This document shows, one piece after another, positions 21,856-31,847 of a stretch of 64,000 nt of DNA. The notes under the pieces are model-generated. The model was not told the origin of the DNA, ran no database searches, and saw nothing but the letters and a program-made list of their open reading frames with translations. The stretch spans positions 6,406,668 through 6,470,667 of the forward strand of contig SMSO01000032.1 in the NCBI GenBank assembly GCA_004764695.1, given 5' to 3'. Every line of letters begins with the position of its first letter. The stretch's first letter is position 1. A program made the translations under genes and the position numbers. This stretch comes from Schizochytrium sp. TIO01. Taxonomy: Eukaryota > Sar > Bigyra > Thraustochytrida > Thraustochytriidae.

Positions 21856-22992
21856 TTACATCTGGGGCATCTGAACCGGACCTCCAGCACCGAAGCCTTC
21901 TTGCTGAGCTGGGGTGGAAGTGCCACTTGCGACAGAGGATGATACAAGGAAGGTGAGCAGATACTCGGTGATAGTGGCGGGGAAAAGAAGAAGCTTAATG
22001 ATAAAGGGAAGCTTCGTGTAGAGGAAGAGTTGGCCATAGATACCAAGAAAGGCAAGGGCAAATGCAGCGGCATCATCAAGGTAGCCGTCGCTGAGGTAGT
22101 GAAGGTCACGAGCCTCGCACCAGCGAGTGAAGGCATCAATTGTCACACGAGCACCGTTGAGTGCAGTATGAACTGTAGAAAGAATGCGGTGGACCGTGAA
22201 TGCAATGGAGATACCAATCATGCGGCAAATGTAACGCAGCACAACGGGAACCCACGGGTAGTAGCGCTCATCAATGACCGATTTGATAACTGGGCCAGCT
22301 GCCTTAATAATGGTAGTAGAAAGAACATTACCAATCGAAACACCAAGACTGAGAGCACGAGCAAATTTGACTTGCAAGGTTGCAATAACCATAGCAAGAA
22401 TTTGATAGAGGCGGCCAAAGGCCTCGGAAACCTTTTCAGGGTCGCATGAGCGCAAAAAGAGCGTAATCTTGCGCATGGTAAGCTGGGTTTGGCTGATCTG
22501 ATCTACATCTGCAACTCCGTCGTTATTCTCATCAAGCTCATTGTCCTCATCATTGGCATCACGAACAGCAGAGGCCTGGGCATGGAGCTCCTTGATCGCG
22601 TTAACAAGGTCGCGACGACCACCCTGATCGATAGCTTCGAGAGTAGCAATGGTAGAAATATATGATCCTCCAAAGAACATCATAGCAATACCGTACAGCA
22701 TACCCATGATCTCCTTGGGACCATAAGGTTCCAGCGCAATCAGGGCCTCGTCATATGCCTCCCATGCCGCATTCCAGTACGGTGTAATGATGACAATAGC
22801 AGTGGCAATGTATTCTTCGACCTTGAGGGCCATAGGCACGATCTTGGCAATCTTACTTGCCAGTGAGATGTCTTCGCCCTCGTCATCGCCAGCTGCGCTG
22901 CTGCGAGAAGAATCGCGCTTCGACTTGCGCTTTTTCACACCGGAGGCCTCGGCCACCATATCAAAAAGCGATTCCTCTTCGTTGTCACTCAT
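21856..22992 (-). CDS. Conserved-looking multi-pass membrane protein of unknown function
   Basis: A 378-residue protein I do not recognise. The N-terminus is acidic then basic (KKRKSKR near 20-26), with hydrophobic or amphipathic segments near 50-72, 95-115, 195-225, 243-275, 310-327 and 330-350. The tail is rich in Gly/Pro/Gln/Met. Between the second and third segments is a very acidic loop containing DENNDGVADVDQ (154-165). This fits the DxNxDG calcium-loop pattern of EF-hand or thrombospondin-3 type repeats, except that position 12 is Gln rather than Glu. There is no signal peptide. The regular codon use, full-length open frame and in-frame TGA (22999-23001) just upstream of the ATG support a real gene. 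A CACGTG lies 42 bp before the start. Membrane location is inferred; no function is assigned. Confidence 0.8.
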   Translation of the reverse strand: MSDNEEESLFDMVAEASGVKKRKSKRDSSRSSAAGDDEGEDISLASKIAKIVPMALKVEEYIATAIVIITPYWNAAWEAYDEALIALEPYGPKEIMGMLYGIAMMFFGGSYISTIATLEAIDQGGRRDLVNAIKELHAQASAVRDANDEDNELDENNDGVADVDQISQTQLTMRKITLFLRSCDPEKVSEAFGRLYQILAMVIATLQVKFARALSLGVSIGNVLSTTIIKAAGPVIKSVIDERYYPWVPVVLRYICRMIGISIAFTVHRILSTVHTALNGARVTIDAFTRWCEARDLHYLSDGYLDDAAAFALAFLGIYGQLFLYTKLPFIIKLLLFPATITEYLLTFLVSSSVASGTSTPAQQEGFGAGGPVQMPQM

Positions 22993-23033
22993 CGTCCCTC
23001 AGTCGCGAGACCAAACAAATAACTTGTATGTAA

Positions 23034-23039
23034 CACGTG
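23034..23039. promoter_or_regulatory. CACGTG hexamer (E-box/G-box type)
   Basis: A palindromic CACGTG, followed by CT, 42 bp upstream of the ATG of the - strand membrane-protein gene. Such sites bind bHLH or bZIP factors in many eukaryotes; use here is inferred from position and recurrence. Confidence 0.4.
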
Positions 23040-23990
23040 CTGCAGCGGAAACTAGTTCTTCCGCCGTGATTAACAAGACTTCAAAAAGAGGCCAAGCCCA
23101 ACGAAACAACGCGAAGACGACTCGTCAGGAAGCGCGTTTTGGATTTGATCCATCCCTTGACCTTTTCTTCGTTGAAAGGCTTTTTGTTTGTTTGTCGATT
23201 TTCACCTACCTCAATTACAACCATCTAACGAGATTACTATGAGGGAGGTAGTTAATACTACTTCTTTTCTTTCTTTTCTTTTATTCTCCTTTTTAATTAG
23301 GACCTAAGAATATCCATCACAAAACTTGTATCTTTAGCTCCAGGAACTTCCTGCAAACGAATTGCACAAGCCAGTTACCTTCGTTTAAGCAGCCATCCCC
23401 AACTCCGTACAGGTATTCGCTCGTGCCTTTGGCTCCTTTTGCGGATTCTTCTGCAGCTTTTACCCTTTAGCTTTATCTACCTCGTTTCTTTGAAAAAAGA
23501 AGAAAAAAAAAAAAGAACTCGCGCGCAATAAGCCCATCTACATCTTCACATAGGAGTTCCCTTGGGCGGCCGCGGGGTTCGGGGCTCTTTCAGGCTCACA
23601 TAATCCCCTGTTATAGCAACTGCTGGGTCACATAGGCACTATCTCCTATCAACTCCTCGGTCGGAGGTGCACACTCGACATCAAAAGATCACAAACAAAG
23701 TTTTACTTTTTCTCCTTTTTAGAGCTTTCACTGTGCTTCAATTCGCTCTGATGATACATGTCTTTGTTGTTGTAGTTCGCAGTGGTACCATCCATCACAG
23801 CTCGTGTGCATGCACGAGGGCTCGAGGTGGCCTGGCCTGGCTTTGCCCAGGCGCGTGAGTCAGCTCGCAAGAATATCCAATGGTCCTGCAAGAGCTCGAA
23901 GAGCCAGAGGCAATAGTATCGAATGTTGGATTGATTGATTTACTTTACTTTCATTTGGTTTGGAAAGGAAGGCATAGATAAGATAGGCGT

Positions 23991-24030
23991 AGCATAGCAT
24001 AGCATAGCATAGCATAGCATAGCATAGCAT
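23991..24030. repeat. (AGCAT)8 pentanucleotide array
   Basis: Eight perfect tandem copies of AGCAT in the divergent spacer, the only pentanucleotide array seen in the window. Confidence 0.95.
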
Positions 24031-24396
24031 CGCTTAGCACCGCCACATTCATTATAGGCAAAAAAGAATCAATCACTTGAAATAAAAAACAATAAAAATA
24101 AAGAAGAAGCGCCTCTCGTTGTGCTCTGGCTCAGCGGGAACCCACTCGCTCTTCGCAGACAGGGCTGCTGGCTGCCTCCACTCTGGTGCGAGCGCCGCGA
24201 CTTGAGCTGGTCGAGGCTGCGGAAAGCAGGCCCAGAAGGCTGGCTCTGACTGTTTGATGCGCAGCCATGTGCTCGAGCGAGGTCGCCGTCTTCTGTGGGA
24301 ACCCGTAGTAATAGGTACCTCGCGTGAAATCCGAGCACGTGCAGAGCGTCGAGAATCGTGAGCAGGCAGGCAGTCGTGTTCGAGGCAGCGGTGTGG

Positions 24397-24420
24397 TTTG
24401 TTTGTTTGTTTGTTTGTTTG
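24397..24420. repeat. (TTTG)6 array
   Basis: Six perfect TTTG units within the GC-richer part of the 4.8 kb spacer. Confidence 0.9.
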
Positions 24421-27404
24421 CTGCAGTAGCTTTGATTGAGGCCTTATGGGCTCGTTCCCACGCAGCTGAAGTGGGGTGATGATGATGCCTACCCTGACTG
24501 AGGCCAGCTCGGGGTGTCTGGGATCGTGAGTAAGCGAGGGAGGGAATGTTACGTACCTACCTACCGACTGCCGCTCGGGGAGGTCGACGTGCACGACGGT
24601 GCATGGAGCGGACTGCTGGCGTGTAATTCGAGCATTCGTGCTTCATGTTTCATTTTTGACAAATGGCTCAAGCTTCGTGAACTTTGGGATGGCAGAACTT
24701 GGCTTCTGCCTAGTTATAGAACACAGCATCGCCAGCCTCGGCACGTGCTGAACGCGCAACTTCAAGTTGAAGCTCGAAATTGAGGTGAACGCGCTCGCAT
24801 GTGAATAGGTAGCTACTATGGCACTGCGTCTGACTTGAGAATTCACGCGCTGGTTTCGAGTTCGCCAAGTGTAATGGGGTGTGCGTTTCGGGTTTTATGC
24901 TGATTTCCTGCAAAACCTAATGGCGATTAAAATATGCTGCACTCGCCTGGCTGATTTGCATCAACAGCGCGTCGATGGATGGCTACGACTCGAGATAATC
25001 AGAATCCTTGGATCTTCCTCCTTAGCTATGAAGCATCAAGTGTTGCTAGTAGTTGTACTCCTACTGCCAATCATTTTGCTTGTGGATGATTTTATTGTAC
25101 TTACCTCTCAGACGAATCGTCCGGCAGACACAGTTGTGCCGAGATTGAAGAGACGTGTGCGATGATTGCCGAGCTGGAAATCGCCGCACGGGCGCCAGAA
25201 AGAAGTAAAGAAATGTAAACCGAGTGAAGGACACACAAGAGTTGGCCGAGAATGTGCATTCAACCAGAAACGAAGTTTCGAGTACAAGAGCTGTTTAGAA
25301 TGTGGGCTAACATTAAAACTGCACATCAAAGTAAATTAGTGGGATCGTCCGTGCTCTGAGCCTTGATGTAAGATGCCCTGCACTTCATTTGAGCTCGAGT
25401 GGTGGGTGGATTTGAGAACACCTATTCCTTATCACTGTCAGGGTTGCAACTAATCACCAAACTATTTTGAATAACTGTGTTTGTTGTTATGTGTGCTAAT
25501 CTAACTCAACTCAATTTCGAAGTAAGAAGAGATACATGTGAGTAGTTTGACAACAGAGAACTTCAAGATACCACGAGTCAAGCTCCTGAGGTTGCTTAGG
25601 AAAACATACCCTCAAAGCAAACGCCCCTAGTCGCTTTCGTATACTGAAGCCCACTAAAACGAATTTGCATGCTCTACCATGACTAGTCAAGAGCTATTTC
25701 ACGGCTTTAAACTCGAGTAAAATCAGCCTGCAGTGGGGAAGCAGTAGGTGTATATTCTTGTTGGAATCCTACATGGCAAGTTCGCTGCTCTACTATTGCT
25801 CAAAAGTGATCTGGCAAGACTAGGTGGTCCTATTCTAGTTCTATCTAATAGTAGCCATTAACGTTTCCAGGCTCTCTATGCGGAGTCTTTGTTCCGTTAT
25901 CCGAACTGTCTTTAATCTTTTGTATTGATTTATACGGTTCATTACTGTCGCCAAGTAGTTTTTCTTATCACTTCGGTGGGATGTAAGCACGAGCCCTCGT
26001 TCATTCATAGTTGTTAAATCTCCATCTTCAACTTATAGGCAATTCATCATCCTGCTTTTGATCAGGTTTCTCTGGGCCCTTGGGTGCGTGCCGTCCTCGC
26101 TCGGCGATGATGAAGAGTACATAGTAGCTAGTTAGCATCGTGAGTTGGCATCTCGGACGGACAGGAGTTCCTATCGAACCCATGAAAGATGTGCAATACT
26201 CATAAAAGTGGATTCTGTAAATCCTTCATACGGTAAAGTAAAATAACTTGGATGCTCCCATCCTTGGCGATAGACAACCTGCCTTGAATTATGCAAGACG
26301 TGCGAATTCCAGCGCACCGTATCTGCCACGATGCAAGCCGCTGAGAACGAGCTGCTCTACGTCGATATGCTCGCAATTTATCGCAAATCAGCCAATTCAC
26401 TACGATTCATCTATCTCTTTGTTCTCTTTGTTCTTTCTGTTCTCACTTTCCCCTCTTCCTTTTTCCCTATAATCCAATTTGTCTTGATCAATCAGTTTCT
26501 TCGACGTCGCTGCGAGTTCTCCCACTAAGACCGGTAGAAAGCTGCTGTCTACCAGCTGTAGCTGTTTCCATCGCTACCTCCCTCGCTGGCGCTCTTTCCC
26601 ACTGGACTCTCAAGCGAAGTCACGACGATCGAGAGTCAATTGATTGAAGTAATTCGCCAGAAAGAATCGGTTGAGCCGCTGAGGCGCGTGTGTACGCGCG
26701 TGCAAGTGAGTTATAGAGCCTATTCTCCACTCATGGCCGTTTCTTCTGTACTTTCTGACGAACTTTAATACTCAACAAACAGCTCTGCAAGTGAACAATA
26801 GAACTGCTGTTACTACTCGCACCACTTATTCTTTCATTAAATTTTATACATTAAACTTTAAAGTTAAAATAATGAGAAGACTAAAGTTTTGTAAAAGTGC
26901 TTTGCAGTAGTAGTGGAATATGCAAACTCTTCCTACTATTGTTACACATTGTACATTGCGATGGTGATTCTTGATCTCGAGCGGTGTCCTGGCTGTGCTC
27001 AGATGAGAAACGTGCGTAAAAGCTGTGCGTCTGCACTGAGGATGCTGCCGCTGGCGATGCGGCCCTTTCCTCCGCCTGGCTGCTTGCTGCCTTCAGATCG
27101 ACTGTGCCCCTTGTCTATAAAGCAGCCTCACAAACGAACAGTTACTTCTTTTTCCATCTCTCTTAATTTGATGTTACTTATAACTTTCAAGTTAGTTTTT
27201 CCAGTATCGCAGCATGAAAAGCTTAATATTAATTGCGTGCTGCTGCGAGAAAGCAATCTCGTCGGCCTCTCTGCCACGAAGCAGTAGATAGGTACGTGCG
27301 CGGTAGGAGGGCGGGTGCTCATGCAGACGAAGTTGAAGAACAATTGAACCTTGACGGTGTCTTCGACGGGTGGAAACACCACACAAGATGAAGGCAAGTC
27401 AAAA

Positions 27405-27405
27405 A

Positions 27406-27468
<63 letters not shown>

Positions 27469-27469
27469 T
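27405..27469. repeat. (GAAA)16 polypurine array
   Basis: About sixteen tandem GAAA units continuing into further A/G sequence to about 27507, ending roughly 310-350 bp before the ATG of the coiled-coil gene. Mirror-symmetric polypurine tracts like this can form triplex DNA. Confidence 0.95.
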
Positions 27470-27815
27470 AAGAAGAATAAGAAGGAAAAAGAAAAAGAAA
27501 AAGAAAGTGATTTGTTATGTGTTGAACTTCCAAATTTACATTTGTTTATTTATTTATGTATAAGTGAAAATAAAGACAGAGACAGAAGAAAAGAAATACA
27601 CCAAAAATTGGGAATATATTGCACATTGCGATCGATTCCTTTTGCTCTCGCAGACAGTCAGCATTGCGACGGCGCCTGCCAAGCAAACCCGAGGCGGGCT
27701 GGCGGACCGCTAGGGAGACGCAGGGCGTGCGTGCGATCCCGTGGTGGACTTGTTTTGCCAAGTCTACCGGGTCTGCGTCTCAGCGGGTCTTGGAGAGAAC
27801 CTCGAGTTTGCCGAC

Positions 27816-30800
27816 ATGATGAAATCGACCGCAACCTCGAAACTGATGTCTTCGTCGGCACAGGAAGAGCTTGCTGAGACGAAGGCACGTCTCGGAGAGG
27901 TGGTGGATGAGGTTCTTTTCCTCGAGGGAGAGCTCTCAGCGCGACGCAGAGAAGTTGAGTTCCTCAAGCAAGCTCTCTCCGACAGCACGGACGCCCATGG
28001 CCGTGCCGTGCGGGCGCTGGCGCAAGAAAGCGCACAGGCCAGGCGTATGCTGGGCGGCGCAAGGCAACAGGCTGCTGTTCGTCAAGCACTCGATGACCTC
28101 CGTGGCTTCCAGCAGGGCCTGCAACGACTCCTCGTAGAAGCTCATGTTGATCTACCTGCATCCACCTTTGCTCCCGGAAGACAAATCACCAACAACTCCA
28201 AGAACGCTGACGTTGGCGCTGTCGATGATGATATCTACCATCTCACAGACGTAGACAACGACAATATGAGAACTAGCTACGAACGCAACGCAGACCAAGC
28301 ATCGTCCAGCGCAGGATCATCAAGGAGGAATAACAGGCGGAATCAGGACGAGGATGAAGATGATAAACCATTGAGACAGCAGCAAGATCTTCAGCACCAT
28401 TACCGGAATCAACAAGGGCAACAGCGGGTGTGGGACCATGAAGAGGTGGCAAAAGAGAGGGCGAGAGCAAGGAAGCTTGCGGCTCGGGTGGCAGAACTAG
28501 AGACGGAGCTACGAAGGGCAAGGGCGACGCAAGTGTGGCCGTTTAAGGATGACCATCGCAGCGAACTTGGGGCGTTTGGCATGAGCACGAACTCAGACAC
28601 AGCTTCAGCAGATGCAGAGGTTGCAAGACTTCGCAGACGCCTACAGGAACAACAGAAGGAATTTGACTCCCAAAGACAAGCTCTGCTTCAACAGGCCGAA
28701 GCAGAACTCAAAGATGCAGAGCGCGAGATTCAAATTCTCCGCCGTAATTCTCAAAGTCATGGCCTCGGGCAGAGTCGCAACTCTCCGTCGGCATCACCAT
28801 CAGCAGCACATCATCACCAAGTTATATCGACAGCGTTCTCACCGCGAAGGGCGAGTACTGGAGCGGCAAGCGTCAGTTCAAGAGATAGCACCCCAACCTT
28901 TGAGCGAAAGCGACTTCGTGTGCGTGGTATGCGAATTAATGAAGATGGTGGTGTGGATTTTGTGGACCCACACGGGACTCCAGCCTCTGCAACATCAGCC
29001 TCGAGACGTTCGTCTGCTGTTTCTGCTGCTGGCGGTGGCAACCTCGCCGACGACGATGCGGAGATCATGATTCGCGTTCGTGACCTAGAAAAGCGCCTGG
29101 TTCTTGAGCGCAAGGAAAAGGAGAAGCTAAAGAGAGCGCTTCAGCAGGCAGAAGACAGCAACACCAAAACGCAGGCCTCCATGGATGACCTTGCCCTCGT
29201 ACACGGCATTGGCCAGGAAGAAATGGAGACTGAGCGACACCAACGGCGAGCCCTCCAACAACAGCTCGAGAAGGCACAGAGGGATCGAGAGGTGACTATG
29301 CGCGAGATTAGGGCTGCAGAACGTCGGCACAGTGCTCTCATTGATGAAATGAAACAGGTCATGGAGGAGAGGGACCGAGCTGTGGCCAACACTGATGACG
29401 CTAATCGAAAGTATCTTCAGGGACTTAACGACCTTGAGCGTGCCCGTACGGACTTACAGAGCGCTGAAAATGCACGTCGCAATGCTGAGGAGGATAAAAA
29501 GCGAGCTGAGAAGGAACTCAGTGCGCAAAACCGTAATCTTGAGGCAGCACGACGTAAAGTGGCCTCGTCCAATCAGGATATGGCTATCTTAGAACAACAG
29601 AAGGACGCTCTCGTCATGGAACGAGATGCGGCCATTCGTGAGCAGGAAAATGCCATGAAGCGCCTCGACCAAGCGCTTGGAGACAGGAAAAATGCACTGC
29701 AGTCTCGCGACAAGGCACTTCAGGACTCTTCAGCTCTCGAGAACGAAAATGCCCGACTTAAAATGCGTCAGCATCGTGACGCTCAGGCTGTCGAGGATCT
29801 TCAGAATAAAGTCGATGAAATGGAAAAGCAAGTCGCCGATGCCACCAACCGACTCGAAAAGGCTCGCAAGGCTGAGACAGATGCCAAGACAGCTGCAGAG
29901 CGCGCCGACGAAGCAAGGATCAACGCTGAGCAAGAGATGGAGGTCGCCGAACGCCAGGCCAATGCTCTCCGTGAAGAACTTAAGAGCGTCTTACGCGTAC
30001 GCGATATTGCCTTACAACAGCGCGACGCAGCACTTCGAGACTCCGAAAACGCTCTTGAACATCAACATGTTGTACCAAAGGCTCTTATGGACGGAGACGA
30101 TGGGGAAGCCGACGTTATCGAGCAGATGCTCGAGGCAGAGCGCGAGAAATCTCGCCAGCTTTGGGAGCGCATTGACGAACTTGAGGTCACGGTTGCAGCG
30201 CTGGAGGATGAAAAGCAGAGTTTGGAGGCCGCTCAGGATGATGCTGCTCTTGGCGGTGTACACATGGTTCGCACACATAAGACCAAACTCGTGAGCCTGT
30301 CTCGTCAGCTCGCCGATGTCCATGAGAGCATTAAACTCCGCCTTTCTACAGTGCAAGCTGCTATTGCCAAGGATCCTTCAGAGGCAAAACTCACAAGCCC
30401 TACTGCTGCTGCAGCAGCAAGTAAGCTCAAGTCAGCCAGCTATGTTGCAGATGGATCCTCAACTGTCCCTTCGAGTATCGCGAGTTCATCTCAGAGCCTG
30501 CGTGACATGATTCAGGTCCTTACCAAACAATCGCAGGCACTTGCGGATGAAGGTCGCAAAGAGGATGCCAGTATCCGCACATTGCTAGAGCTGGCCGACC
30601 GCGCTGCACAACGAGCAGATAGGCTTCGTGCTGAGGCGAATGGCCTTGCTGGAGACAATTTTGGGGAACTTGAGCGTCAGCGGAAAGTCTTACTTGCCCA
30701 GCTAGAAGCAGAAAAAGACCGAACAGCAGTTCTTGAGGGGAAAATCACGCGCCTGAGCAAGCATAATGATGTAGATCGCAATGGACAGCAACAATCTGGT

Positions 30801-31436
30801 AGCTCATCGACCGTGCCTTCAGTACACGTTCAGGAGCTCGAGGAAACGCTTGAGGGTGAGCGAGAACAACTCCGCGAGGCTCTCAATCGCTTGCAACAAT
30901 CTGATGATAAGGTCCTCGAACTCAAGAGAAAACTACGAACTAATTTATTCGAAATGGAACGACTCGAAGCTGAACGAGATCGTCTCGCCGCCCACGTGGA
31001 AAATGCGTCTATAGAGCTTCGCGGCGTGGCCAATCAGAAAACCAATGCTGCAAAAGAGCTTGAAGAAGTCTACTTGTCGCTTACTGACCTTGAAAAGCAA
31101 CTTGTCGCCTCGCATGCGGAAAACACCCGTCTTAAGCGAGTTCTTGCCTCCAACGCCCCTAATAATCGGCGTTCGGATCTTGCTTCGCTGCGTTCCTCTT
31201 CTCAAAGTGGATCAGAGAATGAGCATTTGCCCCCCTCTAATCAACCGTCTACTCCTGCAACATCTGGAGGCCACCTGCCCATGACAGAGCTTGCAGCTCT
31301 TTCAGTTGAAAATGGAGATGAGTACTCGATCCATGGAGGGCGAGATCCTGGCGAAGACAATGACAAAGATCAAGTTTTTCAGGCCTCACAACACAACGTT
31401 AGAATCAAGCGGTCTGGTAGTATCGTCATCGAGTAA
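27816..31436 (+). CDS. Large coiled-coil protein of unknown family
   Basis: A 1,206-residue protein dominated by heptad-rich coiled coil: a first block near residues 10-110, then a disordered Asn/Ser/Gln-rich region (about 115-210) and a second coil start. A Ser/His-rich break follows at about 310-400, then a long coil from about 400 to 720. Shorter coils follow to about 1,120, and the Ser/Asn/Asp-rich tail ends in SIVIE. Within the long coil the pattern RDxALxxRDxAL-x-DS recurs, suggesting internal duplication. There is no membrane segment or catalytic motif. This architecture fits a structural cytoskeletal, centrosomal or vesicle-tethering protein, but I do not recognise a specific family. 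The ATG at 27816 is chosen because the frame upstream to 27741 starts only with GTG; a start at M37 of the extended frame is possible. Confidence 0.8.
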   Translation: MMKSTATSKLMSSSAQEELAETKARLGEVVDEVLFLEGELSARRREVEFLKQALSDSTDAHGRAVRALAQESAQARRMLGGARQQAAVRQALDDLRGFQQGLQRLLVEAHVDLPASTFAPGRQITNNSKNADVGAVDDDIYHLTDVDNDNMRTSYERNADQASSSAGSSRRNNRRNQDEDEDDKPLRQQQDLQHHYRNQQGQQRVWDHEEVAKERARARKLAARVAELETELRRARATQVWPFKDDHRSELGAFGMSTNSDTASADAEVARLRRRLQEQQKEFDSQRQALLQQAEAELKDAEREIQILRRNSQSHGLGQSRNSPSASPSAAHHHQVISTAFSPRRASTGAASVSSRDSTPTFERKRLRVRGMRINEDGGVDFVDPHGTPASATSASRRSSAVSAAGGGNLADDDAEIMIRVRDLEKRLVLERKEKEKLKRALQQAEDSNTKTQASMDDLALVHGIGQEEMETERHQRRALQQQLEKAQRDREVTMREIRAAERRHSALIDEMKQVMEERDRAVANTDDANRKYLQGLNDLERARTDLQSAENARRNAEEDKKRAEKELSAQNRNLEAARRKVASSNQDMAILEQQKDALVMERDAAIREQENAMKRLDQALGDRKNALQSRDKALQDSSALENENARLKMRQHRDAQAVEDLQNKVDEMEKQVADATNRLEKARKAETDAKTAAERADEARINAEQEMEVAERQANALREELKSVLRVRDIALQQRDAALRDSENALEHQHVVPKALMDGDDGEADVIEQMLEAEREKSRQLWERIDELEVTVAALEDEKQSLEAAQDDAALGGVHMVRTHKTKLVSLSRQLADVHESIKLRLSTVQAAIAKDPSEAKLTSPTAAAAASKLKSASYVADGSSTVPSSIASSSQSLRDMIQVLTKQSQALADEGRKEDASIRTLLELADRAAQRADRLRAEANGLAGDNFGELERQRKVLLAQLEAEKDRTAVLEGKITRLSKHNDVDRNGQQQSGSSSTVPSVHVQELEETLEGEREQLREALNRLQQSDDKVLELKRKLRTNLFEMERLEAERDRLAAHVENASIELRGVANQKTNAAKELEEVYLSLTDLEKQLVASHAENTRLKRVLASNAPNNRRSDLASLRSSSQSGSENEHLPPSNQPSTPATSGGHLPMTELAALSVENGDEYSIHGGRDPGEDNDKDQVFQASQHNVRIKRSGSIVIE

Positions 31437-31847
31437 TTTTTCCTGTCTGGACTGAAAACCACTATATAAATCAAGAATGCCATCAGATCTGCTGGGTATT
31501 TTTGGCTGATACTGATCGCCCATATTCATGAAAAGTCTTCTATGGGTGAATTGAACTCGAAAGAAGTAGTAACATCTCAGAATTAATTTTTTTAACTTGC
31601 TCTTTGATTCAACTTGCAAGTGCGGAATCTTACTTTTACATGTTTCAAAACTTCCTATGATACCAAAATTAATTGTGCTTTGATTCTGCAATGTATCAAT
31701 CTAACAGCTGCTTTTTATATTGTTTTAGAGTACTTAAGTACCGCATGAAAAATAATATTCATCATAAACTTACTTGTAAGCAAGGAAATTAGAATTACAA
31801 AATTTAGAATAATAAACAAGGAAATATTCTGCACATTGAATTTATGT
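31437..31847. other. Short convergent intergenic region
   Basis: The tightest gap in the window (411 bp), AT-rich, between two stop codons facing each other. It must hold the 3' ends of both transcripts; overlapping 3' ends are likely. Nothing else is seen. Confidence 0.7.

Larger units (their letters stand above)
22993..27815. other. 4.8 kb divergent spacer without a recognised gene
   Basis: The gap between the 5' ends of the membrane-protein and coiled-coil genes. It carries (AGCAT)8, (TTTG)6 and a long GAAA array, three CACGTG hexamers (23034, 24336, 24742), and a GC-richer block at about 24100-24800. The longest open frame there (24073-24594, - strand) starts only at GTG and reads through the TTTG array. 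No RNA gene was recognised. Confidence 0.6.

Noticed and set aside
24073-24594. 173-codon - strand frame in the 4.8 kb spacer
   Set aside because: Starts only with GTG, reads through the TTTG microsatellite and has no domain; unlikely start in a eukaryotic nuclear gene.
26160-26200. Reverse tRNA B-box-like word (tatcgaaccc)
   Set aside because: The flanking bases cannot form a 5-bp T stem and no A box or acceptor stem is present.
29677-30294. 205-codon + strand frame inside the coiled-coil gene
   Set aside because: Out-of-frame shadow of a highly biased Arg/Glu/Ala-rich coding region, with no domain.
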